A stretch of 21,700 bases of DNA from Chloroflexota bacterium (GCA_021814735.1 JAKAHX010000001.1:1-21700); one strand, 5' to 3'; shown: positions 6,840 through 16,642, counted from the stretch's first letter. Numbers and translations: made by a program. The notes: generated by a model not told the origin, from the sequence alone.

Positions 6840-7886
6840 ATGCACCGACCACTGCGTGTCCGGCGGCTCGTCCCCGCCGGGCTCGTCGCGTCCCTGGTCC
6901 TTGCGCTGACCATGCTGACGGCCGGTGGGGTGGACGCCGTGTCGTATGCGCAGGCCAGCGCATCCCCCACGCCGACGCCACCGTCCAGCCTGCAACTCGG
7001 GTCGGCAACGAGCCCGACGCTCGGCGCGTATCTGACCGGCCCCGACGGCCACGCCCTCTACACGCTCTCGTCCGACACGCCGGATGGCAGCACCTGCACC
7101 GGCGGGTGCCTGGCAGTCTGGCCACCGCTCCTGGTGGCGCCCGGCGGCACGGTGACCGGACCGGCCGGCGCCACCGGGACGTTTGCGACGATCACCCGGC
7201 CGGACACCGGGGCCACGCAGGTCACGTACGACGGGCGGCCCCTGTACTACTTCGCGCATGACGCTGCCGCGGGTCAGACGAACGGCCAGGGGATCAAGGC
7301 GCTCGGCGGTGTCTGGCTGGTGGCCGCGCTTTCCGGGGCGCCGGCGAGCATCCAGGTCGGCGTGACCCAGAGCCCGACGCTCGGCGCGTACCTGACCGGC
7401 CCCGACGGCCACGCCCTCTACACGCTCTCGTCGGACTCGAGCAGTTCGCCGGTGTGCAACGGCGCCTGCCTGGGCAACTGGCCGCCGCTCCTGGTGGCGC
7501 CCGGCGGGACGGTGACGGGCGCGGCCGGCGCCACGGGGACCTTCGGGACCTTCGTCCGGGCGAACGGCACGGTCCAGGTGACCTACGACTCCCACCCCCT
7601 GTACGCCTTCGCGCATGACACCGCGGCCGGGCAGACCAACGGCGAGGGCATCGCCGCGTTCGGCGGCACCTGGCACGTCGCGCTGGCGGCGAGCGTCGCC
7701 ACGCCGTCGCCGTCGGCCACCGCGTCCGCGACGGCCGCCGGATCGCTGCCCCCCACGGACACGTCGGGCAGTCCCGCGGGTGGGTCACCGGTCGGCATCC
7801 TGCCGATGCTGGTCCTCATCGTGCTCGCCGGTGGCGCGGCGATCGTGGCCGTCACGGCCCGCGCGACGGCTGCGCGGCGCTCCTGA
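6840..7886 (+). CDS. Secreted, C-terminally anchored protein with two COG4315-type repeats
   Basis: A 348-residue exported protein of unknown function. It has a signal peptide (about 1-38, basic start, hydrophobic core, AQA end), a PTPTP linker, and two repeats of about 115-120 residues (about 55-165 and 175-284). Each repeat has TSPTLGAYLTGPDGHALYTL-type sequence, a Cys pair (C86/C90 and C206/C210), WPPLLVAPGGTVTG, and a Yx(F/W/Y)xxD motif (LYYFAHD, LYAFAHD). These are features of the 'secreted repeat of unknown function' family (Lipoprotein_15, COG4315). A Ser/Thr/Pro/Ala linker leads to LPPTD at 303-307, a TM helix (about 318-340) and an RR tail, resembling a degenerate sortase signal. The start at 6840 was preferred to 6789 because it has AGGAG upstream and begins directly with the signal peptide. 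There is no lipobox cysteine. Its stop codon lies inside a 17-bp repeat array. Confidence 0.88.
   Translation: MHRPLRVRRLVPAGLVASLVLALTMLTAGGVDAVSYAQASASPTPTPPSSLQLGSATSPTLGAYLTGPDGHALYTLSSDTPDGSTCTGGCLAVWPPLLVAPGGTVTGPAGATGTFATITRPDTGATQVTYDGRPLYYFAHDAAAGQTNGQGIKALGGVWLVAALSGAPASIQVGVTQSPTLGAYLTGPDGHALYTLSSDSSSSPVCNGACLGNWPPLLVAPGGTVTGAAGATGTFGTFVRANGTVQVTYDSHPLYAFAHDTAAGQTNGEGIAAFGGTWHVALAASVATPSPSATASATAAGSLPPTDTSGSPAGGSPVGILPMLVLIVLAGGAAIVAVTARATAARRS
7011..7436 (+). repeat. Direct repeat inside the secreted repeat gene, 360-bp period
   Basis: The bases at 7011-7076 recur at 7371-7436 with two mismatches in 66, both synonymous (Tyr TAT/TAC and Ser TCC/TCG). Similarity continues at the same 360-bp offset through the WPPLLVAPGG segment (near 7121 and 7481). 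It then drops after a 3-base length difference near 7200/7560. This indicates a recent in-gene duplication or gene conversion. Confidence 0.9.
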
Positions 7887-7944
7887 CCAGGCGGCGCTCC
7901 TGATCGGGCGGCGCTCCTGACCAGGCGGCGCTCCTGATCGGGCG
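7877..7944 (+). repeat. Four 17-bp tandem units overlapping a stop codon
   Basis: GCGCTCCTGACCAGGCG and GCGCTCCTGATCGGGCG alternate: units start at 7877, 7894, 7911 and 7928, so a 34-bp pair is present twice. A degraded fifth unit (7945-7960) and the start of a sixth follow. The first unit contains the last codons and TGA stop of the secreted repeat gene, so each copy repeats the gene's terminal bases with the stop. Confidence 0.92.
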
Positions 7945-7990
7945 CCGATCCTGGGCGGTGGCGCTCGTGTCTGGATAGCGCTTCCTGGCA

Positions 7991-8056
7991 GGTCGCGGGC
8001 CGGCGACGGCCGGCGCGGTTGCGAACACTTCACCCGTTCGTCACCGGCCCGCGACC
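7991..8056. repeat. Perfect 13-bp inverted repeat upstream of the PAP2 gene
   Basis: GGTCGCGGGCCGG (7991-8003) pairs exactly with CCGGCCCGCGACC (8044-8056) across 40 nt. Inside lies a smaller stem, CGAAC (8022-8026) with GTTCG (8036-8040). It could be the terminator of the secreted repeat gene or a structured leader of the PAP2 gene, whose ATG is 45 bp further on. No T-run follows. Confidence 0.65.
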
Positions 8057-8101
8057 CCAGATGCCCGATACTGGGCCCTCCGCAGCCCGCAGGAGGAGCC
8101 C

Positions 8102-8665
8102 ATGCCCGATCCCGTCAGTCGCGCCATCGAGCCCACCTTCTTCCGATGGGATGCCTCGATGCCGCCGCCGGCTGCGCAGGCCGTGTCCGACATGGCCCAG
8201 TACGGCATCGTCGTCGCGGTCATCCTGGTGGGCCTCGCCGCGCTCTGGATCGCCCGGGGGGCGCCCCGCGAGCGTGTGACGGAGACGGTCCTGCGCCTGG
8301 CGCCGGGGATCGTCGCGGTTGCGGTCGCGTTCGCCGTGGCTCACGTGGCGGGGCGGCTCGTCACCGAGGTGCGCCCGTTCGTGCTGCTCGGGCAGCCGGC
8401 CCTCTTTGCCCACGCGGCCGACGCGAGCTTCCCGAGCGACCACGTCACGGCCGGCATGGCGATGCTGGGCGCCCGGATCGGCCGTGGCGCCCGCTGGCTC
8501 ACCGCCCTGGTGGTGGCGCTGGTCGGCCTGGCGAGAGTGATCGCGGGCGTGCACTGGATGATCGACATCGTCGGCGGCGCCGCGATCGGGCTGGTGCTGG
8601 CCTGGCTCGCCTCGCTGGCCTGGTCGGCGCTCTCGCCGCGGATCCCCGCGCTCCGGACCGCCTGA
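8102..8665 (+). CDS. PAP2-family membrane phosphatase, undecaprenyl-diphosphatase-like
   Basis: A 187-residue membrane phosphatase of the PAP2 superfamily. About five hydrophobic segments are visible (about 33-50, 65-82, 115-127, 132-148, 155-175). Catalytic motif C2 is FPSDH (S112, D113, nucleophile-side H114) and C3 is RVIAGVHWMID (R145, H151, D155). C1 is only partly kept: EVRP (R91, P92) with R85 or G84 near where the usual lysine falls. Size and C2/C3 spacing are close to BcrC-type undecaprenyl pyrophosphatases, which recycle the cell wall lipid carrier, but other lipid phosphate substrates are possible. An AGGAGGAG ribosome binding site is 3 nt before the ATG. It converges with pgl, 133 bp apart. 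Confidence 0.88.
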   Translation: MPDPVSRAIEPTFFRWDASMPPPAAQAVSDMAQYGIVVAVILVGLAALWIARGAPRERVTETVLRLAPGIVAVAVAFAVAHVAGRLVTEVRPFVLLGQPALFAHAADASFPSDHVTAGMAMLGARIGRGARWLTALVVALVGLARVIAGVHWMIDIVGGAAIGLVLAWLASLAWSALSPRIPALRTA

Positions 8666-8707
8666 GCGGCCGGTCAGGACCTCGCGGACGACAGAACCCC
8701 GGGGCGG

Positions 8708-8820
8708 TCAACCCTCGCGGCTCATCAACCCTCACGGCCCGGCAGGCCTTCACCGCCGATCGGCGCTCGCGGCCGATCAACTCAACACTCGCGTCCGATC
8801 AGCCCTCGCGGCCCGGCAGG
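8708..8820 (-). repeat. Degenerate copies of the pgl 3' end, partly 17-bp spaced
   Basis: The 22 bases that hold the last codons and stop of pgl (8799-8820) recur at 8725-8746 with two mismatches. Shorter copies start at 8708 (TCAACCCTCGCGGC) and 8782 (TCAACACTCGCGTCC). Starts 8708/8725 and 8782/8799 are each 17 bp apart. Read on the minus strand, every copy carries a TGA in the position of the pgl stop. The block fills most of the space between the convergent PAP2 and pgl genes. Confidence 0.75.
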
Positions 8821-9596
8821 TCCGCGGGCAGCTTGGCCGCCGCCGCCGCGTCCAGGATCCAGGTCGCTCCCTCGCGCGCGGCCAGCTGGGAGGGGAGGCG
8901 CCGCGGGTCGCGCGCGCCGGCCAGCACGTCGGCCATGACGGCGGCCTTGCCCGCGCCGCTGGCCATGACCAGCACGTCCCGGGCCACCTCCGTGAGCCGG
9001 GGCGAGAGCGTGACGCGGGGGACGTGGGGCGCGGCCGTGGTGGGCGCCGGGACGCCCGCGCAGAGGGGCGGTGCCGGGGCATCGACCAGCGGACTGCCGG
9101 GGAAGCACGAGAGGAAGTGCCCGTCGGGGCCGACTCCCAGCAGCACCAGGTCGAAGACCGGCAGGCCGTCCTGGTCGAGCGGCACCAGCTCGGTCAGCTG
9201 CCGGGCGTAGCGCTCCGCGCACCAGCCCGGTCCCTCGCCGGCGGCCTCGGCCTCGGGTATGGGGAAGGGGTGCACGTTGCCGACCGGGACGGCGAGCCCC
9301 TCGGGCGGTGCAAGCAGCGTCTCCTCGACCAGGTGGACGTTCGAGTCCGGGTGATCGAACGGGACGAACCGGTCGTCGCCCCACCAGAGGTTGACACGCG
9401 ACCAGTCCACGCGGTCACGCGCGGGGGAGCCGGTGATGGCCCGGTAGAGCAGGACCGCCGTGCTGCCGCCGGTCAGCGCCAGGTACGCGCGACCGCGCCG
9501 GGTCAGCGCCTCCTCGAGCGTCGAGATGACGTGCGCGGCGGCGCGACGGCCGAGTTCATGCTCGTCGGCGACCACGACGATGCGGGGACCAGCCAT
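8799..9596 (-). CDS. pgl: 6-phosphogluconolactonase
   Basis: A 265-residue cytosolic enzyme (Pgl/DevB, SugP isomerase fold) that hydrolyses 6-phosphogluconolactone to 6-phosphogluconate, the second step of the oxidative pentose phosphate pathway. The N-terminal phosphate site is LALTGGSTAVLLY (39-51). WWGDDRFVP (71-79) is the usual WGDER motif with D for E. GVGPDGHFLSCFPGSP (154-169) holds the catalytic H160. Length is normal. The frame is open upstream to 10196, but the ATG at 9596 has GGGAGGA 5 nt away and gives the normal N-terminus. It is the last gene of the tkt-pgi-zwf-opcA-pgl operon, 79 bp after opcA. The extreme 3' end is repeated downstream. Confidence 0.94.
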   Translation of the reverse strand: MAGPRIVVVADEHELGRRAAAHVISTLEEALTRRGRAYLALTGGSTAVLLYRAITGSPARDRVDWSRVNLWWGDDRFVPFDHPDSNVHLVEETLLAPPEGLAVPVGNVHPFPIPEAEAAGEGPGWCAERYARQLTELVPLDQDGLPVFDLVLLGVGPDGHFLSCFPGSPLVDAPAPPLCAGVPAPTTAAPHVPRVTLSPRLTEVARDVLVMASGAGKAAVMADVLAGARDPRRLPSQLAAREGATWILDAAAAAKLPADLPGREG

Positions 9597-9675
9597 CCGT
9601 TCCTCCCGTCTGCACCACGCGTCATCGTCCGATCCAGGCCCGGCGCCGGTCGTGGACGGACCCCGGGGCTGTGCG

Positions 9676-11016
9676 TCAGCTGCCGAGCAGGCGCGCTGCC
9701 TGCGCCACGCTGTCCTCGAATATGCGATCGCGCCCCAGGCGGTCGAGCGTCTCCGCCACGTACGGCGCCTCGTCGAACGGTTCCAGGGTCCCGGCCCGCC
9801 GGGCCACCTCGCCGCCGTCCCAGTCCGCCGTTGCGAGGAGATGGTCGGACTGCCGCGTGACCCGCGCGCGCACCACGCGACGCCCGCGGCCCAGCTCCAG
9901 CTCCACCCGCTGGAGCGACCCGTTGGCAGGCGCGGCCACGGCACCGGCCGTGGGCACCGGCCGGAACTCCACGGTGATCTCGCGCCGGCCGTCCGTCCAG
10001 GCGCCGGCGAGCGTCTCCGAGTTGCGCTTGGGCGCCAGCGGCCGCGCGACCTCGAGCCGCAGCGCCGAGGCGAGCCATCCCGCGAAGCACGCGGCCTTGG
10101 ACAGGCGCATGGTCGTCCCGGGCCGGAGGACGTCCAGTCGCACGCTCCGCAGCGAGCCGAGCTCGGGCGCCAGCAGCGGGTGGTCGAAGAGCCCACCCAG
10201 CAGCTCCCGCCACAGGTTCAGCCGCATCCAGCCGATGTCGTGGATCGCGTGTCGCCCGCCGGCGATCATGGCCGCGAGGGCCTCCAGGCGCTCCCGTCCG
10301 TCGTCGCGGAAGGTGCCGGAATCGAGCAGCAGCTCATCGCACGTCTCCGCCAGCTCGCGCAGCTGCGGTGACCCGAGGGGCGGGTCGTCGGTCCACCACA
10401 GCACGGCCGGCAGGTCGTGGATCAGGAGCGGCGTGACGATCCCGGCCAGGTGCTGCGCGGTCTCGCCGCGGGGCTGCACCAGGATCCGCTCCGCGCAGGT
10501 CTCGGCCATGCTGGTCGGGCGGATCGTGCACTCCAGGCTCAGCCGCGCGTCCAGCGCGGCGGGCCCGTCAGGATCGGCGGGAGCAAGGATGAGTGCGCGC
10601 GACGGGTGCCGGCCGGCCAGCGCGCCGATGGCGGCGAGAGCGCGCTCCAGGGTCTCGGGCCGGCCCGCGACCACGACGAGGGTGAGCACGGAGGTGCGGG
10701 CCCGGACCCGCACGTCGCCCGCGTGATCCATCCGGCGTGCCACCCGCCGATCACCCAGGGCCTCGGCCGCCGCGGCGGTGGTCAGCCCGCTCGTCTCCGC
10801 CTCGTGGGCGGCCAGCCCCCAGATGCGCGCGAGCTCGGATTCGATCTCCTCGACCGAGCTGGCCCGAGCGTCCCAGTGGAACTGGGCGCCCGGGATCGTG
10901 GCGAGGGTCGGCGAATCGTCGGGCGGAGCAGCAGCGCGGGAGCGCCGCCTGCCCGTCGCCGCTCGGGCGCGGGCCTCTGCCGGGCCCGTGTCGTGCCGTC
11001 CCGGCGCGTCAGCCAT
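9676..11016 (-). CDS. opcA: Glucose-6-phosphate dehydrogenase assembly protein OpcA
   Basis: A 446-residue OpcA-family protein, needed in actinobacteria and cyanobacteria for assembly or redox activation of G6PDH. Recognisable segments are ARTSVLTLVVVA, the SMAETCAERILV segment, DLPAVLWWTDDPP, DELLLDSGTF, and IHDIGWMRLNLWRELLGGLFD, all in the order usual for the family. The C-terminal half (about 290-440) forms the mixed beta region. The first 35 residues are a low-complexity Arg/Ala-rich extension, so an internal start is possible, though the ATG at 11016 lies only 3 bp after the zwf stop, as expected for coupling. OpcA has no known catalytic residues. Its presence argues for an actinobacterial, cyanobacterial or Chloroflexota-type G6PDH. 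Confidence 0.92.
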   Translation of the reverse strand: MADAPGRHDTGPAEARARAATGRRRSRAAAPPDDSPTLATIPGAQFHWDARASSVEEIESELARIWGLAAHEAETSGLTTAAAAEALGDRRVARRMDHAGDVRVRARTSVLTLVVVAGRPETLERALAAIGALAGRHPSRALILAPADPDGPAALDARLSLECTIRPTSMAETCAERILVQPRGETAQHLAGIVTPLLIHDLPAVLWWTDDPPLGSPQLRELAETCDELLLDSGTFRDDGRERLEALAAMIAGGRHAIHDIGWMRLNLWRELLGGLFDHPLLAPELGSLRSVRLDVLRPGTTMRLSKAACFAGWLASALRLEVARPLAPKRNSETLAGAWTDGRREITVEFRPVPTAGAVAAPANGSLQRVELELGRGRRVVRARVTRQSDHLLATADWDGGEVARRAGTLEPFDEAPYVAETLDRLGRDRIFEDSVAQAARLLGS

Positions 11017-11019
11017 GGC

Positions 11020-12606
<1,587 letters not shown>

Positions 12607-12634
12607 CTTCAGCAGCCCCCTTCCGAGCGGGCGC

Positions 12635-14371
12635 TCACGAGAGCGCCGCTTCCAGGGCGGTCCGCAGCGCCGCGAGGCCGGCGTCCGGATCCGCGGAGCA
12701 GTCCACCCGCAGCACCGGCAGGTGATGGGCTTCGAGTGCCTGGAAATCCCCGATCGCCTGCGCATCGATGAGCGTGCCGAAGGAGTGGCCGGTGCCCGGG
12801 ATCGGCAGGTCGCGCGGGTGAGCGACCACCAGCTGCAGGAACCAGCCGATGGGCGCCCCGCCCTTGTGCAGCTGGCCGGTCGAGTGCAGGAAGCGCGGCC
12901 CGTAGCCGAGCGTGGTGGCGCGCCGCGTGCGGTCGCGCAGCAGCGTGCGGATCGCCTGCAGCGCCTCGGTGCGTTCCGCCGTGGGCGCCATGTACGCCTG
13001 GATGGCCGCGTAGCCGTTCGGCTCGAGGCGCTCGAGGTGCCGGCGGAGCTCGCCGACGACGTTGCCCGAGCGCGTTCCCGCGCGGAGCGGCTCGTCGCCC
13101 ACGAGGGTGAGGGGCCCGTCGGAGGCCAGTGGCTCGAGCGCCGGCAGGCGACCGTGCTCGTGGTAGGCGGCCAGCACCCGCCGCGTGTTGTCCTTGGACT
13201 CGGTGACGTTGGGCTCGTCGAAGGGATCGATCCCCAGCACCGCCCCGGCCACCGCCGTCGCGAACTCCCAGCGGAAGAACTCGGCGCCCAGCCCCAGCTC
13301 GCCGTCGACCTCGATCTCGATCACGGGGTGGCCGGCGGCCACCAGTTCCGCGGCCAGCGGCCCGGTCTCCTCCCGCCACGCAGCGTTTCCGGCCAGCGAC
13401 AGCCGTACGAAGACGCGGTCGTGGCCGTAGGAATCGATGGCACCGGCGGGCTCGCCGTCGATCGGCACGATCCCCACGCCGTGCTTCCCGGTGCTCTCCG
13501 CGATCAACTGCTCCGCCCACGCTCCGAAGGGCGCGATGGCGGGGTCGGCCAGGAACGTGAGCTTGTCCCGGCCCGCCTTGGCCAGGGCACCGAGCGTGAC
13601 CCCGAGCGCCAGGCCGGGGTTCTCCTCGTGCTCCTCCCGGCAGCGCTGGGACATCCGGACTCCGTGCTCCAGGAGCCGGCCCAGGTCGAGGCCCAGCAGC
13701 GAGCCGGGGACGCAGCCCACGTAGGTCAGCGCGCTGTACCTGCCGCCGATGTCGGCCGGATTGAGGAAGACCTCGCGGAAGTCGTTGACGTGCGGGATGG
13801 CCTCCATGCTCTTTCCCGGGTCGGTGACGGCCACGAAGTGGAGCGACGGCCAGGTCACGCCCCGTCCGCGCATCTCCTGGTCCCAGAACGAGGCCAGGAA
13901 GCTGAGCGTCTCGGTGGTGGTGCCCGACTTGGTCGAGACGATGTACAGAGTGGTCTCCGGGTCGCACGTCTCGCGGATCCCGAGGACCGCGGCCGGGTCG
14001 GTCGAGTCGAGCACGTGGACGGGGATCCCCGCACCATCCGCCACCCCGCACACGCGGGCGAGCACGTCGGGCGCGAGGGAGCTGCCGCCCATGCCGCACA
14101 GCACCGCGCGCGCGAAGCCCTGCTCGCGCGCCGCCTCCGCGAACGCGCGCAGCTCGTCCACGTCCTCCAGGAACTGCTCGGGGGCGCGGAGCCATCCCAG
14201 GCGGTTCAGGATCGTTGCCTGGACGGACGCGTCGCTGGACCAGAGCGTGGCGTCGCGGTCCCAGACGCGCTCCACCCATCGCTCCGCGAGCGCGCGGCGC
14301 ATGGCCGAGTCCACGGCGTCCCGCAGGTCGTCGAGCAGCGAGATGCCCGTGATGGAGCGGCTGCCGGTCAT
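12635..14371 (-). CDS. pgi: Glucose-6-phosphate isomerase of the Tal-Pgi C-domain type
   Basis: A 578-residue isomerase interconverting glucose-6-phosphate and fructose-6-phosphate. Two SIS-type domains are visible. The first has CGMGGSSLAPDVL (92-104) and the phosphate loop STKSGTTTET (146-155). The C-terminal part has SAGQ-like STGQLHKGGAP (497-507), with K503 as probable catalytic lysine. This sequence type is the one found as the C-terminal half of bifunctional transaldolase/Pgi fusions rather than the E. coli type. Here it stands alone: the N-terminus starts directly with Pgi sequence, and the ATG has AGGAGGAG 4 nt upstream. A separate transaldolase is at 20157. It is second in the pentose phosphate operon, 37 bp after tkt. 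Confidence 0.93.
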   Translation of the reverse strand: MTGSRSITGISLLDDLRDAVDSAMRRALAERWVERVWDRDATLWSSDASVQATILNRLGWLRAPEQFLEDVDELRAFAEAAREQGFARAVLCGMGGSSLAPDVLARVCGVADGAGIPVHVLDSTDPAAVLGIRETCDPETTLYIVSTKSGTTTETLSFLASFWDQEMRGRGVTWPSLHFVAVTDPGKSMEAIPHVNDFREVFLNPADIGGRYSALTYVGCVPGSLLGLDLGRLLEHGVRMSQRCREEHEENPGLALGVTLGALAKAGRDKLTFLADPAIAPFGAWAEQLIAESTGKHGVGIVPIDGEPAGAIDSYGHDRVFVRLSLAGNAAWREETGPLAAELVAAGHPVIEIEVDGELGLGAEFFRWEFATAVAGAVLGIDPFDEPNVTESKDNTRRVLAAYHEHGRLPALEPLASDGPLTLVGDEPLRAGTRSGNVVGELRRHLERLEPNGYAAIQAYMAPTAERTEALQAIRTLLRDRTRRATTLGYGPRFLHSTGQLHKGGAPIGWFLQLVVAHPRDLPIPGTGHSFGTLIDAQAIGDFQALEAHHLPVLRVDCSADPDAGLAALRTALEAALS

Positions 14372-14408
14372 CGAGCTCCTCCTTGCGGCCGAATGCCATG
14401 CACCGCGA

Positions 14409-16493
14409 TCAGCGCCCCGACGCGTGCGGCGCGGCGTGTGCCGGCGCTGTTGCGATCACCCCGCGCGTGTCCCCGGCGAGGACGCCCTGCGCGACCTGGA
14501 CGAGGTGCGCGGCGGTGATGCCGAACGCCTCCATGACCTGCGGCCCCGGGGCGGAGAGTCCGAACTGCTCGATGGCGATGATCGCGCCGCCCGGCCCGAC
14601 CCAGCGGTCCCAGCCGAGCGACACACCCGCCTCGATGCTCACGCGCGCCGTCACCCCGGCGGGCAGCACCTGCTCGCGGTAGGCGGGGTCCTGCTGTTCG
14701 AAGAGCTCCCAGCAGGGCATCGATACCACGCGCGTCGGGATGCCGGCAGCCTGGAGCTGCTCGCGCGCGTCCATGGCGAGCTGCAGCTCGGAGCCGGTCG
14801 CCAGCAGCAGGAGCCGGGGGCCGGTCACGGCCCCGCCGGCGTCCGTCGCATCGGCCAGCACGTAGGCCCCGCGCGCCACGCCCGCCGCGGCGAGCTCGCG
14901 CGTGGCCTCGAAGACCGGCAGCTTCTGGCGGCTCAGGGCGAGCGCCACCGGCCCGTCCGCCCGGTTCACGGCCACCCGCCAGGCCGCCACCGTCTCGTTG
15001 GCGTCGCCCGGCCGGATCACCCAGAGGTGGGGGATGGCCCGGAGCGCCGCCAGGTGCTCCACGGGCTCGTGCGTGGGGCCGTCCTCCCCGAGCCCGACCG
15101 AGTCGTGCGTCCAGACGTAGATCACGTGGAGCCGCCCCAGGGCCGCGAGCCGGACGCTGCCGCGCATGTAGTCGCTGAAGGTCAGGAAGGTGCCCACGAA
15201 CGGGAGCACGCCACCGTGGTAGGCGAAGCCATTGGCGATCCCGCCCATGGCGTGCTCGCGGACACCGAAGCGGATGTTGCGACCGGCCGGCTCGGTGATG
15301 TCGAACTGCGGGGAATCCTTGATGTCGGTCAGGTTGCTCTCGGAGAGGTCCGCCGCGCCGCCGAACAGCTCCGGCAGCGCCGAGGCCACGGCCTGGATGG
15401 CCGCCGCGGACGCCTGCCGGGAGGCCTGTGCCTGGTCCGTCCCGAACACGGGAAGGGCCGCGTCCCAGCCGTCCGGGAGCCGGCGCGCCAGGCGGCGCTC
15501 CAGCTCGGCGGCATCTGCCGGGAAGGCCGCGCGGTAGGCGTCCAGCCGCTCGCGCCACGCGCGCACCAGCGACTCGCCGCGCGGGACCGCCTCGCGGAAG
15601 ACGCGCAGCGCTTCCTCGGGCACGTAGAAGTGCCGGTCCGGGTCCCACCCGTACGCCTGCTTGGTGAGCCGCACCTCGTCCTCGCCCAGCGCCTGGCCGT
15701 GGGCCTTGGAGGAGTCCTGCCGGTGGGGCGACCCATAGCCGATGTGGGTGCGGACGGCGACGAGGCTGGGCCGGGGATCCTCGCGCGCCGCCGCGATCGC
15801 GGCCGCGATCGCCTCGATGTCGTTGCCGTCCTCCACGCGACGCGTGTCCCAGCCGTAGGCGTCGAAGCGGGCCAGCACGTCCTCGCTGAAGGCCCAGGAG
15901 GTGGGACCGTCGAGCTGCACGTGGTTGTCGTCGTAGAGCGCGACCAGCCGGCCCAGGCGCAGCCGGCCGGCCAGGCTAGCGGCCTCCGAGGCGATCCCCT
16001 CCTGGAGGTCGCCGTCACCGCAGATCGTGTACGTCCAGTGATCCACGACCTCGTGGCCGGGACGGTTGAACTCGGCCGCCAGGTGTCGCTCCGCGATGGC
16101 CATCCCGACGGCGTTCGAGAACCCCTGGCCGAGCGGCCCGGTGGTCGCCTCCACGCCCGGCGTCAGCCCGTACTCGGGGTGCCCCGGTGTGCGCGACCCG
16201 AGCTGCCGGAACCGCTTCAGCTCGTCGAGCGGCAGATCGTAGCCGGTGAGGTGGAGCAGCGAGTAGAGGAGCATGCTCCCGTGGCCGGCGGACAGGACGA
16301 ACCGGTCGCGGTCCGGCCACGCTGGGTCCCGCGGAGCGTGGCGGAGGAAGCGGGTCCACAGGACGTAGGCCATGGGGGCGGCGCCCATCGGCATGCCGGG
16401 GTGGCCGCTGTTCGCGGCCTGGACGCCGTCCATGGACAGGGTGCGGATCGTGTCGATCGCGAGCTGGTCGACCCGGCCCGTCGAAACACTCAT
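14409..16493 (-). CDS. tkt: Transketolase
   Basis: A 694-residue thiamine diphosphate enzyme that moves two-carbon units between ketose and aldose phosphates. The N-terminal domain has [19 protein letters not shown] (H31), [15 protein letters not shown] (H71), TGPLGQG (118-124) and the ThDP/metal motif GDGDLQEG (159-166, D160), with N190 in DDNHV. The pyrimidine domain has [13 protein letters not shown] and [17 protein letters not shown], and the C-domain has [17 protein letters not shown] differs from the common GDGCLMEG, a variant seen in high-GC Gram-positives. Length is normal. The ATG lacks a strong ribosome binding site (GGGGG about 10 nt upstream). It is the first gene of tkt-pgi-zwf-opcA-pgl and is divergent from the gene at 16761. 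Confidence 0.96.
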   Translation of the reverse strand: MSVSTGRVDQLAIDTIRTLSMDGVQAANSGHPGMPMGAAPMAYVLWTRFLRHAPRDPAWPDRDRFVLSAGHGSMLLYSLLHLTGYDLPLDELKRFRQLGSRTPGHPEYGLTPGVEATTGPLGQGFSNAVGMAIAERHLAAEFNRPGHEVVDHWTYTICGDGDLQEGIASEAASLAGRLRLGRLVALYDDNHVQLDGPTSWAFSEDVLARFDAYGWDTRRVEDGNDIEAIAAAIAAAREDPRPSLVAVRTHIGYGSPHRQDSSKAHGQALGEDEVRLTKQAYGWDPDRHFYVPEEALRVFREAVPRGESLVRAWRERLDAYRAAFPADAAELERRLARRLPDGWDAALPVFGTDQAQASRQASAAAIQAVASALPELFGGAADLSESNLTDIKDSPQFDITEPAGRNIRFGVREHAMGGIANGFAYHGGVLPFVGTFLTFSDYMRGSVRLAALGRLHVIYVWTHDSVGLGEDGPTHEPVEHLAALRAIPHLWVIRPGDANETVAAWRVAVNRADGPVALALSRQKLPVFEATRELAAAGVARGAYVLADATDAGGAVTGPRLLLLATGSELQLAMDAREQLQAAGIPTRVVSMPCWELFEQQDPAYREQVLPAGVTARVSIEAGVSLGWDRWVGPGGAIIAIEQFGLSAPGPQVMEAFGITAAHLVQVAQGVLAGDTRGVIATAPAHAAPHASGR

Positions 16494-16581
16494 CTGAGGA
16501 AGACCCCCGATAGGCAGCGGCGGCGCGCCGTTGGCCGACCCGCCCGCTGCTGCGGCATTGGTCGCAGGTGTGTTGCTCCCT

Positions 16582-16587
16582 ACTATA
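16582..16587 (-). promoter_or_regulatory. Possible -10 element for the tkt operon
   Basis: On the minus strand, TATAGT lies about 89 bp before the tkt ATG and is the only AT-rich hexamer in the spacer. No acceptable -35 is present at 16-18 bp, so this is a weak call. The same bases, read on the plus strand, give TACTAT with TTGGTC 17 bp upstream (16558-16563). Confidence 0.35.
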
Positions 16588-16642
16588 GCCGTGGACCTCT
16601 ATGGGGCCGGACGTGCGCGCGTCCCGGTGCACGGCGGGCGCC

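Noticed and set aside
6636..7261. A plus-strand open frame starting before the secreted repeat gene
   Set aside because: It runs out of frame through that gene, is Pro/Arg-rich and has no ribosome binding site.
7011..7436. The 360-bp repeat as an assembly duplication
   Set aside because: The two copies differ at many positions outside the 66-bp block and have different flanks, so it is a real repeat.
7877..7944. The 17-bp tandem units as a CRISPR array
   Set aside because: The units are adjacent without spacers, too short, and no cas genes are present.
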